Shown: positions 8,159 through 16,358, counted from the stretch's first letter. The stretch: 42,085 nucleotides of DNA from Bacteroidales bacterium (GCA_024401395.1 JAKSLD010000025.1:1-42085), one strand, 5' to 3'. The notes: generated by a model from the letters alone, not told the origin. Made by a program: numbers and translations.

Positions 8159-11125
8159 TCAGAATTTAATGTTGTATGATATGAATGGGATAGGCGCACC
8201 GAATATCGCCAGCTTGTAGGTATCAATATGACCCGAACCGCCTTTGCTGTAGATTGAATATGCATTCTTTCTTCCCAAGAGGTTGTAAACTCCTAGCGAA
8301 AACCAACTCCTCGTACGTCGCGTCAGTTTATGGCTTGGCTCAACATTGAAGGAAAGGTCTACTCTGAAATAATCTGGCATACGATAATTGTTTCTGTCAG
8401 AATACAACGCAACCACCATGCCTTGCGCTTCATCATAGAATGTACCGATAGGCGCAGTGAATGGTCGTCCCGTACTATAGTCGGCATTTACAGACACGCT
8501 GTATCGATGCGTAAACTTGTAGTTGGCTGCAACTTTAAGTGTATGTGGTGTGTCATATTCTGCTGGGAACCATTCTCCGTTATTTATTGCATAGACGTTC
8601 TTGTCTCCCTTCTGCTGTAGCTGCGTACGCGAGAATGTATAGCTTACCCAGCCATTGAAATCTCCATATAGTTTCTTTAACTGCAACTCTATTCCATAGG
8701 CTCTGCCCTTAGCTGGTGCTACGTCTTCTTCTATCTCGTTATTCATTATGAGCTTACTGCCCGACCTGTAGGTCAGATAGTTTTTCATACCTTTGTAATA
8801 TACTTCTGCGGACAACTCGTATGTCTTGTCGGCTGTCTGCTTGTAATAACCACCGGATACTTGATACCCGCCTTGTGGCTTTATCTTGTCATTACTTAGT
8901 ATCCATGTATCTGTTGGCGACATTATGACGGTATTGGATACTTTGTGTATGTACTGATGATTGGTGCTGAATCCAGCTTTCACGGAACTGTTTTCGTCTA
9001 GTGTGTAGCTTACCGACAATCTGACATCGGGATTGATGTAGGTCTCTTCTTTGCCTTCCCGCAGACCGTTGAACAGGTTGAGTCTGACTCCTCCGTTTAC
9101 CTTCAGTTCTGGAATTATCGCCCATACGTCTTCAGCATATACGGCACTCTCAACGCCTTTGTCATCATCAAGCTGACTGGCTGTCACTTTTGAGTATTTG
9201 CCTGTAGGTGTGTATTTGCCTGGCATAATATTATATACCAACGACTGAATACCGGCTTTCAACGTATGCTGGTCACCCAACTGGTATGTCATATTCCCTT
9301 TGAGGAAATACTGGTCTAGATCGAATGTCAGCTTCGCTGATGAGTACACAGAGGAATTTTCTTCATTGAGATAGTCAAAATGATCATATCCGGCAATTAT
9401 ACTTGTCGATAGATTCTCTTTAAGATATGTCTTGACTTCGGCTGAGCCGTTAATATTCCTGTAGGCATAACTGTCTTGACCATTGAACGAAAAACGGTCA
9501 CTGCTGACATAGCCGCTTACATTCAGCGTGTTCTTGTCTCCGACCTTGCTTGAAATGAATGCGCCTAAGTCCCAGAAGCCTGCACTTCCGTCATTATACC
9601 CGTCCTTGGGCTCTGATATTCCTGTGCCGAATCCTTTATTGTCATCGTCTTTGAGCAGGTTGAGCATCCAGTCGGAATACGTAGTTCGCCCGCTTATCAT
9701 CATAGATGACTTTCCTTTCACTATCGGAACTTCCAACGCTGCCTTCGCCGTAAGCAGGCCTACACTGACTGATCCGTGCCATTGATTCTTGTCGGCAACA
9801 CGCCCTTTGATATTCATAACGGATGACAGACGACCGCCATACTGACTTGGCATACTGCCTTTGTAGAGTTCGGTCTCGGCTATCATATCGGTATTGAAGG
9901 CTGAGAACAACCCGAACATATGCATCGGATAGAATATCGTATTGCCGTTATACAGCATCTGATTCTGATCTGTCGCACCGCCTCGCACATTGATACCGCT
10001 GGATGCTTCTCCTGTGGAGGTAACACCTGGCATCATCATCGTCACTTTCATCACATCGGCCTCGCCCATAGCTAATGGTATGTTCTTCATCATCTGCGGA
10101 CGGAATGACTCAAGTCCTGCCTGAATGGTATTTACTTTCTGCAAGAAACCGACAATCTCTACTTCACTCAATGTATGTGTCTCGCGAATAGGCTCCATAT
10201 CATCTATGCCTGGCTCTTCACTCGCATAGAATTCTTCTATGTAGTCGTATTTTGCAGTCTGACCAGGCACATAGGTATCGTAGGCTAATACTGTAGCACT
10301 GCTCATGTCTACATCTTCATAGACATTCTCAGGCATCTCTCGCTTCTGAATCTCTTTTGTCGCCTGCTCCTTTGCTGTCTGCTCTTTTACAGATGCCAGT
10401 ATCTTGTCCGACAGGCTTGTCTCTGTTCTCTTCTCTCCATTTTGAACCATAAGGTCGTTGAGGAAGTATACGCACTGTCTCAAGCTGTTCCTGTCTTTTC
10501 TGCGAATGCTCAGCCCTTGCTCACGCATCTTCTTTCTCAACTCTTTCTTGTATTGCGGATTGCCGTTGATAACGCTTTTGGCATCTTTTACTTCTTCTAC
10601 TCGACCATCGGCGTATACAATATAATAGATGTCATTCGTCTGCATGGTACGGAATATCTCCCTGCCTACTATAAGGTCTGCGCCATGAACTTTACTCCTA
10701 TCAAGAACCAACGATACGCATTCGCCTTCTTGCTCTATGCAGACGTACTTTTTACCAGTATTGACGAATCGCTTGCCGTCCATCGTGAAGTAGCTGATCT
10801 TTTTCGCATCTGGAGCAATACTTAACTGACTCGATTGTGAAATCACAAACAGATAGTTCTCCAGCAGATTATAACGCAGTCTGACATTCTTGTACAATCG
10901 CCCTTCGTAGCAGATATCACCATTATGAATTTCTGGATCATCCCAATAAGGATGCGTTACCCATGACGCATGAGAGAACATCGGCTCAATATGACCTTGA
11001 TACAGGGCCGAATAATCACCAGCAGCCTTAACGTAGTCAGACAGCATCTTTTCTGCACTGGTCTCCTGTGCCATAGCATCAAGCGGACACAGCATCAGTA
11101 GCAGAAACAAGACCTTCTTTACCAT
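8159..11125 (-). CDS. TonB-dependent outer-membrane receptor, DUF4249-linked
   Basis: About 988 aa from MVKKVLFLLL, with a signal peptide ending at AMAQ. Residues 20-200 form an N-terminal domain that is not the usual carboxypeptidase-like repeat. It has WVTHPYWDDPEIHNGDICYE and IVYADGRVEEV and resembles the N-terminal part of other Bacteroidota receptors paired with DUF4249. The plug follows (MMMPGVTSTGEASSGINVRGG, then MHMFGLFSAFN and GGRLSSVMNI), then a long beta-barrel ending in aromatic FISYNIKF as expected for outer-membrane insertion. The first ATG of the open frame, 37 codons upstream, would run through the -7 box, so I chose the signal-peptide ATG. It is first in an operon with the DUF4249 and MG2-like genes. 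Confidence 0.9.
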   Translation of the reverse strand: MVKKVLFLLLMLCPLDAMAQETSAEKMLSDYVKAAGDYSALYQGHIEPMFSHASWVTHPYWDDPEIHNGDICYEGRLYKNVRLRYNLLENYLFVISQSSQLSIAPDAKKISYFTMDGKRFVNTGKKYVCIEQEGECVSLVLDRSKVHGADLIVGREIFRTMQTNDIYYIVYADGRVEEVKDAKSVINGNPQYKKELRKKMREQGLSIRRKDRNSLRQCVYFLNDLMVQNGEKRTETSLSDKILASVKEQTAKEQATKEIQKREMPENVYEDVDMSSATVLAYDTYVPGQTAKYDYIEEFYASEEPGIDDMEPIRETHTLSEVEIVGFLQKVNTIQAGLESFRPQMMKNIPLAMGEADVMKVTMMMPGVTSTGEASSGINVRGGATDQNQMLYNGNTIFYPMHMFGLFSAFNTDMIAETELYKGSMPSQYGGRLSSVMNIKGRVADKNQWHGSVSVGLLTAKAALEVPIVKGKSSMMISGRTTYSDWMLNLLKDDDNKGFGTGISEPKDGYNDGSAGFWDLGAFISSKVGDKNTLNVSGYVSSDRFSFNGQDSYAYRNINGSAEVKTYLKENLSTSIIAGYDHFDYLNEENSSVYSSAKLTFDLDQYFLKGNMTYQLGDQHTLKAGIQSLVYNIMPGKYTPTGKYSKVTASQLDDDKGVESAVYAEDVWAIIPELKVNGGVRLNLFNGLREGKEETYINPDVRLSVSYTLDENSSVKAGFSTNHQYIHKVSNTVIMSPTDTWILSNDKIKPQGGYQVSGGYYKQTADKTYELSAEVYYKGMKNYLTYRSGSKLIMNNEIEEDVAPAKGRAYGIELQLKKLYGDFNGWVSYTFSRTQLQQKGDKNVYAINNGEWFPAEYDTPHTLKVAANYKFTHRYSVSVNADYSTGRPFTAPIGTFYDEAQGMVVALYSDRNNYRMPDYFRVDLSFNVEPSHKLTRRTRSWFSLGVYNLLGRKNAYSIYSKGGSGHIDTYKLAIFGAPIPFISYNIKF

Positions 11126-11199
11126 ATTCTGAAGATTTGTGTGAATAATGTGGATTGTGTTAGTTACATATAAACGTGTGACGTGAATATATCTGAGTA

Positions 11200-11232
11200 C
11201 AAATATAGTCATTTTATTTCGGTCTCGGCAAA
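11200..11232 (-). promoter_or_regulatory. Promoter of the TonB receptor/DUF4249/MG2 operon
   Basis: On the minus strand TTTG (11229-11232) is followed after 21 bp by TATATTTG (11200-11207), an almost ideal Bacteroidota promoter. It lies about 75 bp upstream of the chosen start and touches the stop codon of the GNAT gene. Confidence 0.7.
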
Positions 11233-11691
11233 TCAAATGTCTTCTTCATATAGAAGATAGTGACTCTCAGCCATTCCTAGTGTCCTATATGTAGATTGCC
11301 CACGGAGATTGGTCTTGTCCACATATAGGCGCAGAGAGTGGACATCGGCTTCTTGTGCCATCGACTTGACCTTCGCGTACATCGAGCGGTACACTCCTTT
11401 GCGACGGTTTTGCGGTGTAACATATACCGACTGTATCCACCAGTACCATGCACAGTTCCAGTCGCTCCACTCTCGGGTAATCATCAGCGAACCAATGGCT
11501 CTGCCTTCTGAATCTAAGGCTACCAGGTATATTCCCTTTGATTCGTCTTTCAGCCCTTCTGTAACTCCTCGTAGCACAGTGGCCTTGTCTAGCGTCGTAC
11601 CCTCTGACTCGGCAGCCATATCTACCTGAAACTGAGCTATGGCATCTGCATAGCGCTCATCAGCTCTTAATATCGTCCATTGTGTATTCAT
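11233..11691 (-). CDS. GNAT family N-acetyltransferase
   Basis: A 152-aa protein with the GNAT fold. The acetyl-CoA loop is in VYVTPQNRRKGVYRSMYAKV (Q/RxxGxG/A-like), preceded by the strand IGSLMITREWSDWNCAWYWWIQSV and followed by LRLYVDKTNLRGQSTYRTLGM, the typical motif-B region. It would transfer an acetyl group from acetyl-CoA to an amine in the cytoplasm; the substrate is unknown. Its ATG overlaps the stop codon of the helicase gene by four bases (ATGA), so the two are translationally coupled. Confidence 0.88.
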   Translation of the reverse strand: MNTQWTILRADERYADAIAQFQVDMAAESEGTTLDKATVLRGVTEGLKDESKGIYLVALDSEGRAIGSLMITREWSDWNCAWYWWIQSVYVTPQNRRKGVYRSMYAKVKSMAQEADVHSLRLYVDKTNLRGQSTYRTLGMAESHYLLYEEDI

Positions 11692-13592
11692 ATAATATTG
11701 CCTTCATCAATATGCTCTTTCAGTTCGCGGAAGAACCTGTAGCGACATAAATTCTTTGAATTACCGATAATTATCAGCTTCATTCTCGCCCTGGTCATAG
11801 CCACATTCATTCGTCTCAGATCTGAGAGGAATCCTATGGTATTCTCTGGATTCGCCCTGACAAGTGAAATCAGTATGACATCTCGCTCTTGCCCTTGGAA
11901 CCCATCGACTGTACCGATAGTTACCAGACGACGCAGCTGCTTGAAATAGGGATGACTCTTCAGCACTTGCCTGATAAGCGTAGCTTGTGCCTTGTATGGG
12001 GTGATTATACCGAAGTTGATATTGTCATTCATTACGCGGTCTTTGCCTATCTCTTCGATATAGTTACGCAGTGTGCGGATAGCTAGTTTTGCCTCTGTAC
12101 GGTTGATTCGGCTGCCGCTGTCTGTCACCTCATCCATGGCTTCTTCTCCTTCGGCTACGTCTTCCAGACTGGTGTCTTTCCACTCTAGGAATGGATCCCA
12201 AGGTATAATGGAGTTATACGCAACCTCATCTGCCGCCACTATCTGTCCATTATAGAACCATCTGCTGGGGAAATCCATAATAGGTTGCGCCATACGATAT
12301 TGCACACCGAGAAGTGTGACACTCTCTGGATGTGTCTCAGCTACCGTCTCCATAAGTGTCTTACCCAATCCTCTGCGTAGCGCTTCGTTGCTCTTTACCG
12401 TAGGAGGCAACTGCATATGGTCACCGGCCAGCACTACCCTGCCAGCCTTGAGAATACCTATCCAGCATGAGGCCTCTAGACCCTGTCCGGCTTCATCTAT
12501 GAAGATGGAGGAGAAATTCATTCCTTGCAGAAGATGATGCCCGGCTCCCGTGAGAGTACACGCTATGACACGGGCACTTTGCATTATCTCTTGCCTGATG
12601 CGCATATCCAAGTCCTGCCCTCGGTCTCGCAGCGAGGCTATCTTCTGGTGCGTCGACTCTCCTTTTGTCTTTTGCGACTGTAGCTGGCGTATGGCTTTAC
12701 GGATCGACCACAGCTGGGGATAGGACGGATGAGCAGCATAACGGCGCTCAAATGTCGACTCTAACACCGAATCTGATATACGCGCCGAATTACCGATACG
12801 CAGGACGGATATCCCTCGGTCAATAAGTTTCTCGGCTATATTATCTACTGCCGTATTGCTTGGAGCACAGACGAGTACTTGTGTCTCTCTGAACAGGGTC
12901 TCGAAAATAGCCTCTGCCAGTGTCGTCGTCTTTCCTGTGCCGGGAGGTCCATGAACAATGGCAACATCCTTTGCAGCTAGCACACGGTTCACTGCAAGTA
13001 CCTGTGTATCGTTAAGTCCGTATGGCTTTACTTGGGGTATATCTTTTGCGACTCGAGGACGTTCCGCCCCGGCAAATATATTACGCAGTTCTTTTAGTCG
13101 ACCGCTCTCTGCTTTAATAGCCGAGTCCAAGGCATGGAACATCAACTTGTATGTATAATCGTCAAATGCCGGCATCACGCCAAGTGAAGATACACATTGA
13201 GCCAGACGATTGGACTCGTCCATACTGTTAAGGACAACTGTCATACGGGTATTGTCAGCAAAGGCTACGGAGCCATTGACCTTCATGACGACTGCCTGAT
13301 TGGGATTGCTAGGGGCTGGAGTGAAGAACGCTACGGGCTTGCCATATTCAAACAGCGACTCATCGTCATCCTCTTCAGCCTGATCTGTACGTCGGGATAT
13401 CTCAATAACAATCTGGTCAAGCGCATTGCGATAAGTGCGCCCCAGCTCGATGGGAAACCAACACGCCCCTCGCAGCATCATACGATGCAACCCGGTCTTG
13501 TCGGTCCGCATTTCAAACATCTTCTTCTCTTCAGCATACTCAATCTCAAGCAGCTGACGGTGTATTGATAATCTCTCTTGTGATCTGTCCAT
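11688..13592 (-). CDS. UPF1/IGHMBP2-like superfamily 1B helicase
   Basis: About 634 aa from MDRSQERLSI; an ATG seven codons upstream is possible. After an N-terminal region with beta-rich character (residues about 30-150) comes the helicase core. Walker A is GPPGTGKTTT (about residue 215), motif Ia is VLVCAPSNTAVDNI, and Walker B is IFIDEAGQ, here with an A in DEAGQ as in UPF1-like proteins. Motif III is VVLAGDHMQLPPT, followed by VQYRM. Motifs V and VI are VDGFQGQERDVILISLVR and NVAMTRAR. These identify a 5'-3' nucleic-acid helicase of the AAA_11/AAA_12 type. Such stand-alone genes are widespread in Bacteroidota and are not specific to defence systems. It is coupled to the acetyltransferase gene. 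Confidence 0.92.
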   Translation of the reverse strand: MDRSQERLSIHRQLLEIEYAEEKKMFEMRTDKTGLHRMMLRGACWFPIELGRTYRNALDQIVIEISRRTDQAEEDDDESLFEYGKPVAFFTPAPSNPNQAVVMKVNGSVAFADNTRMTVVLNSMDESNRLAQCVSSLGVMPAFDDYTYKLMFHALDSAIKAESGRLKELRNIFAGAERPRVAKDIPQVKPYGLNDTQVLAVNRVLAAKDVAIVHGPPGTGKTTTLAEAIFETLFRETQVLVCAPSNTAVDNIAEKLIDRGISVLRIGNSARISDSVLESTFERRYAAHPSYPQLWSIRKAIRQLQSQKTKGESTHQKIASLRDRGQDLDMRIRQEIMQSARVIACTLTGAGHHLLQGMNFSSIFIDEAGQGLEASCWIGILKAGRVVLAGDHMQLPPTVKSNEALRRGLGKTLMETVAETHPESVTLLGVQYRMAQPIMDFPSRWFYNGQIVAADEVAYNSIIPWDPFLEWKDTSLEDVAEGEEAMDEVTDSGSRINRTEAKLAIRTLRNYIEEIGKDRVMNDNINFGIITPYKAQATLIRQVLKSHPYFKQLRRLVTIGTVDGFQGQERDVILISLVRANPENTIGFLSDLRRMNVAMTRARMKLIIIGNSKNLCRYRFFRELKEHIDEGNII

Positions 13593-13623
13593 AACAAAAA
13601 AACGGCACTTCACGCGCCACGGA

Positions 13624-13631
13624 CAAAGTTA
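13624..13631 (-). promoter_or_regulatory. -7 box (TAACTTTG) of the helicase-GNAT pair
   Basis: TAACTTTG on the minus strand, about 32 bp upstream of the chosen ATG. I see no clear TTTG at the standard spacing. Confidence 0.5.
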
Positions 13632-13728
13632 GTCTAAAATATCGAAGGTTTCAGCACAAGCCTCTTTTTTGCTTCATGACATAATGATTAAATGTATATA
13701 CAATTCAACTCAATAACACAAATAAAAG

Positions 13729-13758
13729 AACGGATATCCCCACCTGAAGACATCCGTT
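13729..13758 (-). terminator. Terminator after the hypothetical secreted protein gene
   Basis: The stem AACGGAT/ATCCGTT (7 bp, 16-nt loop) is followed on the minus strand by a T-rich stretch, 10 bp past the stop codon at 13769. Confidence 0.6.
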
Positions 13759-13768
13759 ATTTAATTAT

Positions 13769-14398
13769 TTATCGTCGGTAGAGCCTCGATTCATCGCGTC
13801 TTAGATTCCCTCGCGTCTCTAGCCCTTCTACAACTTCTTTCCACTCACCCTGCAAATAAATGTATACCCCCTCTTTCTTTGTTATCGAGTATACACTGCC
13901 CATTGGCACACCATCCAACATCACTTCGTCCTTGGCAACATAGATTTCTTTGCCGTTTGACGGCCTGACATACACATTATCCCACATAAGAGCGATAAGC
14001 TCTGAAGAAATCACACTAGATTCTACAAACTCCAATTCTACATCATCGCCGTCCATAACATAGATGCGGATGATGGCATCTTCTTCTATTTCAAAAATAA
14101 AGACTTCATCAAATATGTATCTATTCTCAACAACAGAGAGTTGACTAGAAGTGAATATAACTTGTTTCCCTTCGTCAAAGAGATCGACTTGAACCTTGCC
14201 TTCTTCGTTAACGCTGATCTGGTAAAAATCACATACATACTTCTTGTCGCCTATAAGCGAAACAAGATAATTGTAGGCTGCTTGAGAATCATCGACTTCA
14301 CTAGCAGGACCATCATTATAAAGTTGGACATACTCAACGCCCCCCTGCATTATCTCTTCAGCCCAGATACCTATGGCACACAAGGCAGAAACAATCAA
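13769..14398 (-). CDS. Hypothetical secreted protein, start region out of frame
   Basis: I do not recognise the family. The open frame gives 209 aa, acidic and beta-strand-rich (KYVCDFYQISVNEEGKVQVDLF, IRIYVMDGDDVELEFV), with a C-terminal basic tail LRRDESRLYRR. The frame has no ATG: the first usable codon is a TTG at 14396-14398 inside what reads as a signal peptide (ISTLIVSALCAIGIWAEE). An ATG at 14415-14417 would complete that signal peptide as MKRISTLIVS if the four-A run after it were one base shorter; as written it leads to a stop after 19 codons. The cause is either a start-region frameshift (mutation or sequencing error) or real TTG initiation. A terminator follows, and a -7 box and ACGAA repeats precede it. 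Confidence 0.6.
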   Translation of the reverse strand: MIVSALCAIGIWAEEIMQGGVEYVQLYNDGPASEVDDSQAAYNYLVSLIGDKKYVCDFYQISVNEEGKVQVDLFDEGKQVIFTSSQLSVVENRYIFDEVFIFEIEEDAIIRIYVMDGDDVELEFVESSVISSELIALMWDNVYVRPSNGKEIYVAKDEVMLDGVPMGSVYSITKKEGVYIYLQGEWKEVVEGLETRGNLRRDESRLYRR

Positions 14399-14494
14399 AG
14401 TAGAAATTCGTTTTCATATTGTTTTTTTTATAATTAAATCTCAAAATCTAGTAATGCTTCAACGAATGCATATCTCATTCCTGAAAGCGGGGCG

Positions 14495-14502
14495 CAAATG
14501 TA
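14495..14502 (-). promoter_or_regulatory. -7 box (TACATTTG) of the hypothetical secreted protein
   Basis: TACATTTG on the minus strand about 80 bp upstream of the out-of-frame ATG. It has no canonical -33 box, and the ACGAA direct repeats start 34 bp upstream of it. Confidence 0.5.
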
Positions 14503-14529
14503 TTAATTCGGTGCAATACCTGTATGAAC

Positions 14530-14561
14530 TTTTTGACGAACAGCAATAATTTTTGACGAAC
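14530..14561 (-). promoter_or_regulatory. Direct repeat TTTTTGACGAAC, 20-bp period
   Basis: Two identical 12-bp copies lie at 14530-14541 and 14550-14561. The repeat matches the motif at 5103-5149 and 25840-25871 and has the same position relative to the -7 box. It is probably a binding site for a dimeric regulator. Confidence 0.6.
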
Positions 14562-14791
14562 GACATATTTTGCCGCGTTTAGCAGCTGTGAGCGGCGTCT
14601 TACGCAATATGTGTCTTCTAGATTACTCCCTTTCTTTGTCACAAAATGACAATATCAGCAGTAACATTGCCAACGTTTATCCACTCAAATCTTCACCCAT
14701 CACACTTCTCCTATCTCCATCCTCTCATTCTTCCTCTCTCCCACTCATACCTTCGCACCGAATGAAAAACATAACCAATAACCTGACAACA

Positions 14792-15037
14792 ATGCAAACA
14801 ATCAACTGCAACCCCAACATCTCTTTCAGCCAATTCCAACCCAAATCCCAGATTGCTCTCACCGTCGGCGTCTCATACAGCACATTCTTCCGTTGGCTCA
14901 AAATCGCCCAGTCCGAACGCCCCGACCTCTTCCCCTCTCCTCAATCCAAACTCCTCTCTCCTGCCGCCATCGCCTACATGGCTCACCGCTTCTGCTTCGA
15001 TTGCGACCTCATAACCCCTAGCTATACCAAGCCCTAG
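14792..15037 (+). CDS. DUF4248-like small helix-turn-helix protein
   Basis: About 81 aa from MQTINCNPN; an ATG ten codons upstream (14762) is also possible, and longer versions are compositionally non-coding. The central part (QIALTVGVSYSTFFRWLKIA, then a Pro-rich link and LLSPAAIAYMAHRF) has the layout of DUF4248: an Ala/Leu start helix, a recognition-like helix with FxRWL, and a late SPAAxAYMA helix. DUF4248 genes in Bacteroidales typically sit by HU-like, smalltalk and amidase genes, and a smalltalk-like microprotein is found 1.1 kb downstream. A DNA-binding role is inferred, not shown. Confidence 0.55.
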   Translation: MQTINCNPNISFSQFQPKSQIALTVGVSYSTFFRWLKIAQSERPDLFPSPQSKLLSPAAIAYMAHRFCFDCDLITPSYTKP

Positions 15038-15050
15038 ACCCCTGCAAACA

Positions 15051-15105
15051 CATACGCTCGTCATACGCTCATCATACGCTCATCATACGCTCGTCATACG
15101 CACAC
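15051..15105. repeat. 11-bp tandem repeat CATACGCTCRT, five copies
   Basis: Five head-to-tail 11-bp units directly follow the stop of the DUF4248-like gene and precede its terminator. They are the same family as 389-450, with TCG/TCA rather than ACG variants dominating. There are no spacers, so it is not a CRISPR. Confidence 0.85.
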
Positions 15106-15108
15106 AAT

Positions 15109-15149
15109 AAAAAAGCTACCCACGACATTTAATCTTGGGTAGCTTTTTT
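15109..15149 (+). terminator. Bidirectional terminator after the DUF4248-like gene
   Basis: A perfect 14-bp stem, with A6 on the left arm and T6 on the right arm around GCTACCCA/TGGGTAGC, and a 13-nt loop. Confidence 0.88.
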
Positions 15150-15222
15150 CTTTTGCCTTAGCTTTATTGCTCTGTTCTTTCTTAACCTTGTGCCAACTCG
15201 TGTAAACTGTGGTTAATATATA

Positions 15223-15300
15223 ATCCGTTGAATCCGTTGAATCTGCGTGAGATCCCTCCAAACCCCTCCAAACCTCTCCCAATCTCGTCACATCTCGTCA
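15223..15300. repeat. 9-11 bp degenerate repeats (ATCCGT, CCTCCAAA, ATCTCGTCA)
   Basis: Successive short arrays: ATCCGTTGA twice then ATCTGCGTGA, then CCCTCCAAA-type units, then ATCTCGTCAC/G twice. The ATCCGT part resembles, in the same orientation relative to the gene, the array upstream of the amidase-like gene at 41957-42069. Confidence 0.55.
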
Positions 15301-15319
15301 GCGACCTCCCGGCTCTCCG

Positions 15320-15327
15320 TAACTTTG
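15320..15327 (+). promoter_or_regulatory. -7 box (TAACTTTG) of the small-gene cluster
   Basis: A perfect TAnnTTTG match 160 bp upstream of the first ATG of the cluster, directly after the short-period repeats. No TTTG -33 box is visible. Confidence 0.55.
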
Positions 15328-15487
15328 CATTGTCAAACGATAGGGATGGCACTCAAGCCAACAGCCCAGTCATAAGTCGGAATAACTATACAAGACTCAT
15401 CAAAACGCATTCCGCAGCCGCTCTTGACTTAGCGCCCCCCTCTCGCTATTGACATCTCACATTACAAACCATCCAAAATTCAATCAC

Positions 15488-15802
15488 ATGGGAAAAATTT
15501 GTACACCATCTTATCTCCGCGACATCCACGGAAAGGTAGGCTCGGAAGAGTCCGAGTACTTCCGCAAGACTCCTTCTGGCAAGACGTCTATCTGCCACAT
15601 GGACAAGGACTACTGGGAGAACCGTGTCCTCACCGACGGCCAGAGAGCAGCTACAACCAAGTTCTCTGCTGCATCTGCTCGTGTCAAGGAGATCATGGCT
15701 AATGCCACAGAACTCGCCTCATACAAGGCCGACTTCCGCAATCAGAAGAAGTACAAGACTCTCCGCGGTTTCATCTTCGCCAAGGTTTATCCTTTGGTAT
15801 AA
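15488..15802 (+). CDS. Small protein of unknown function, tandem paralogue A
   Basis: 104 aa from MGKICTPSYL. An open extension 13 codons upstream exists, but this ATG has the A-rich leader. The family is not recognised. It shares HGKVGS/HGKVSS near the N-terminus, an acidic/aromatic YFRK/FYRH segment, an alpha-helical Ala-rich middle and a C-terminal YKTLRGFIFAK with the next gene. The C-ending codon preference (CTC, ATC, TTC, GCC) is stronger than in neighbouring metabolic genes, which may reflect high expression. No signal peptide or membrane segment is seen. It lies in a cluster with DUF4248-like and smalltalk-like genes, the place often held by an HU-like protein. Confidence 0.7.
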   Translation: MGKICTPSYLRDIHGKVGSEESEYFRKTPSGKTSICHMDKDYWENRVLTDGQRAATTKFSAASARVKEIMANATELASYKADFRNQKKYKTLRGFIFAKVYPLV

Positions 15803-15816
15803 TCAATCTCTATCTT

Positions 15817-16125
15817 ATGGCAAACGTAGATCTCGAACATCCAGTCCAGGCCCTTCATGGCAAAGTGTCATCTAAGGACCATACTTTCTACAGACATGTC
15901 TTCGGTATCACTCGTCTCAACCGATTGTCTAAACGTCAGTCTGTAACTAAGTACACCGAAAACCAACTTCGCGTACAGAGTCTCTTCAAGGCTGCTCAGG
16001 AGGCTGCTCGAAATGCCCTCATGGAGGCTGCCACTCGACCAACCCTTGAGGCAGAATTCAAGGCCCAGTCAAAGTACAAGACTTTGTGGGGCTATGTATT
16101 CGCTAAGTTCTATCACTCTTTATAG
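15817..16125 (+). CDS. Small protein of unknown function, tandem paralogue B
   Basis: 102 aa, 14 bp after paralogue A and clearly related to it: LHGKVSSKDHTFYRH versus IHGKVGSEESEYFRK, an Ala-rich helix (AAQEAARNALMEAATRP) and the C-terminal FKAQSKYKTLWGYVFAKFY. It lacks the CHMDKD segment of paralogue A and has a more basic centre (RLNRLSKRQSVTKY). The function is unknown. A basic, helical small protein could bind nucleic acid or another polymer (inference). It is probably co-transcribed with paralogue A and the downstream microprotein. Confidence 0.7.
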   Translation: MANVDLEHPVQALHGKVSSKDHTFYRHVFGITRLNRLSKRQSVTKYTENQLRVQSLFKAAQEAARNALMEAATRPTLEAEFKAQSKYKTLWGYVFAKFYHSL

Positions 16126-16151
16126 TACAATCTTTTTCATCTACATTCATT

Positions 16152-16307
16152 ATGAAAATTAATACTAACATCTTCCGCTCAATTCTCAACTCTCGCAACG
16201 GAAACTCGTCACCTTCTTTCCGTCGACCCTCTTGGCAGGACGTCATCCTCGCCATCCTCTCCGCCCTCGTCGGCGCCTTCTCGGCCTCGTGCGCCGTCTC
16301 TTTCTAA
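16152..16307 (+). CDS. Smalltalk-like microprotein
   Basis: A 51-aa frame with good A-rich leader, starting 27 bp after paralogue B. The N-terminal half is Asn/Ser/Arg-rich. The C-terminal half SWQDVILAILSALVGAFSAS is a single hydrophobic segment followed by Cys and a short tail. That matches the pattern of the Bacteroidales smalltalk family (short, W-x-x-ILxxIxxxLxAxxG ... SC). Those genes usually accompany DUF4248, HU-like and amidase genes. The usual length is about 30-35 aa, so this one has an N-terminal extension. It is likely a membrane-inserted peptide or lipopeptide; the function is unknown. Confidence 0.6.
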   Translation: MKINTNIFRSILNSRNGNSSPSFRRPSWQDVILAILSALVGAFSASCAVSF

Positions 16308-16358
16308 CACCTAATCGCTCAACTCTATCCACTCAATTCTAACCGCTCAACTCTCCCT

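Larger units (their letters stand above)
14418..14791. other. Divergent intergenic region with promoter elements only
   Basis: Between the out-of-frame ATG at 14417 and the DUF4248-like gene I see no gene. It holds the -7 box at 14495-14502 and the direct repeats at 14530-14561. The rest is C/T-rich leader for the plus-strand gene, with a formally open but composition-biased frame. Confidence 0.5.
15150..15487. other. Leader region of the small-gene cluster
   Basis: No gene is visible. It contains short-period repeats at 15223-15300 and a TAACTTTG box at 15320-15327. A 160-bp C-rich leader follows before the first ATG. Confidence 0.55.

Noticed and set aside
11688-13592. Helicase as part of a defence system
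   Set aside because: No nuclease or other defence partner is next to it, only a GNAT gene, and UPF1-like helicases of this kind are common stand-alone genes.
14570-14791. N-terminal extension of the DUF4248-like gene
   Set aside because: The extra residues are Ser/Leu/Pro-rich without pattern and cover the likely promoter and leader.
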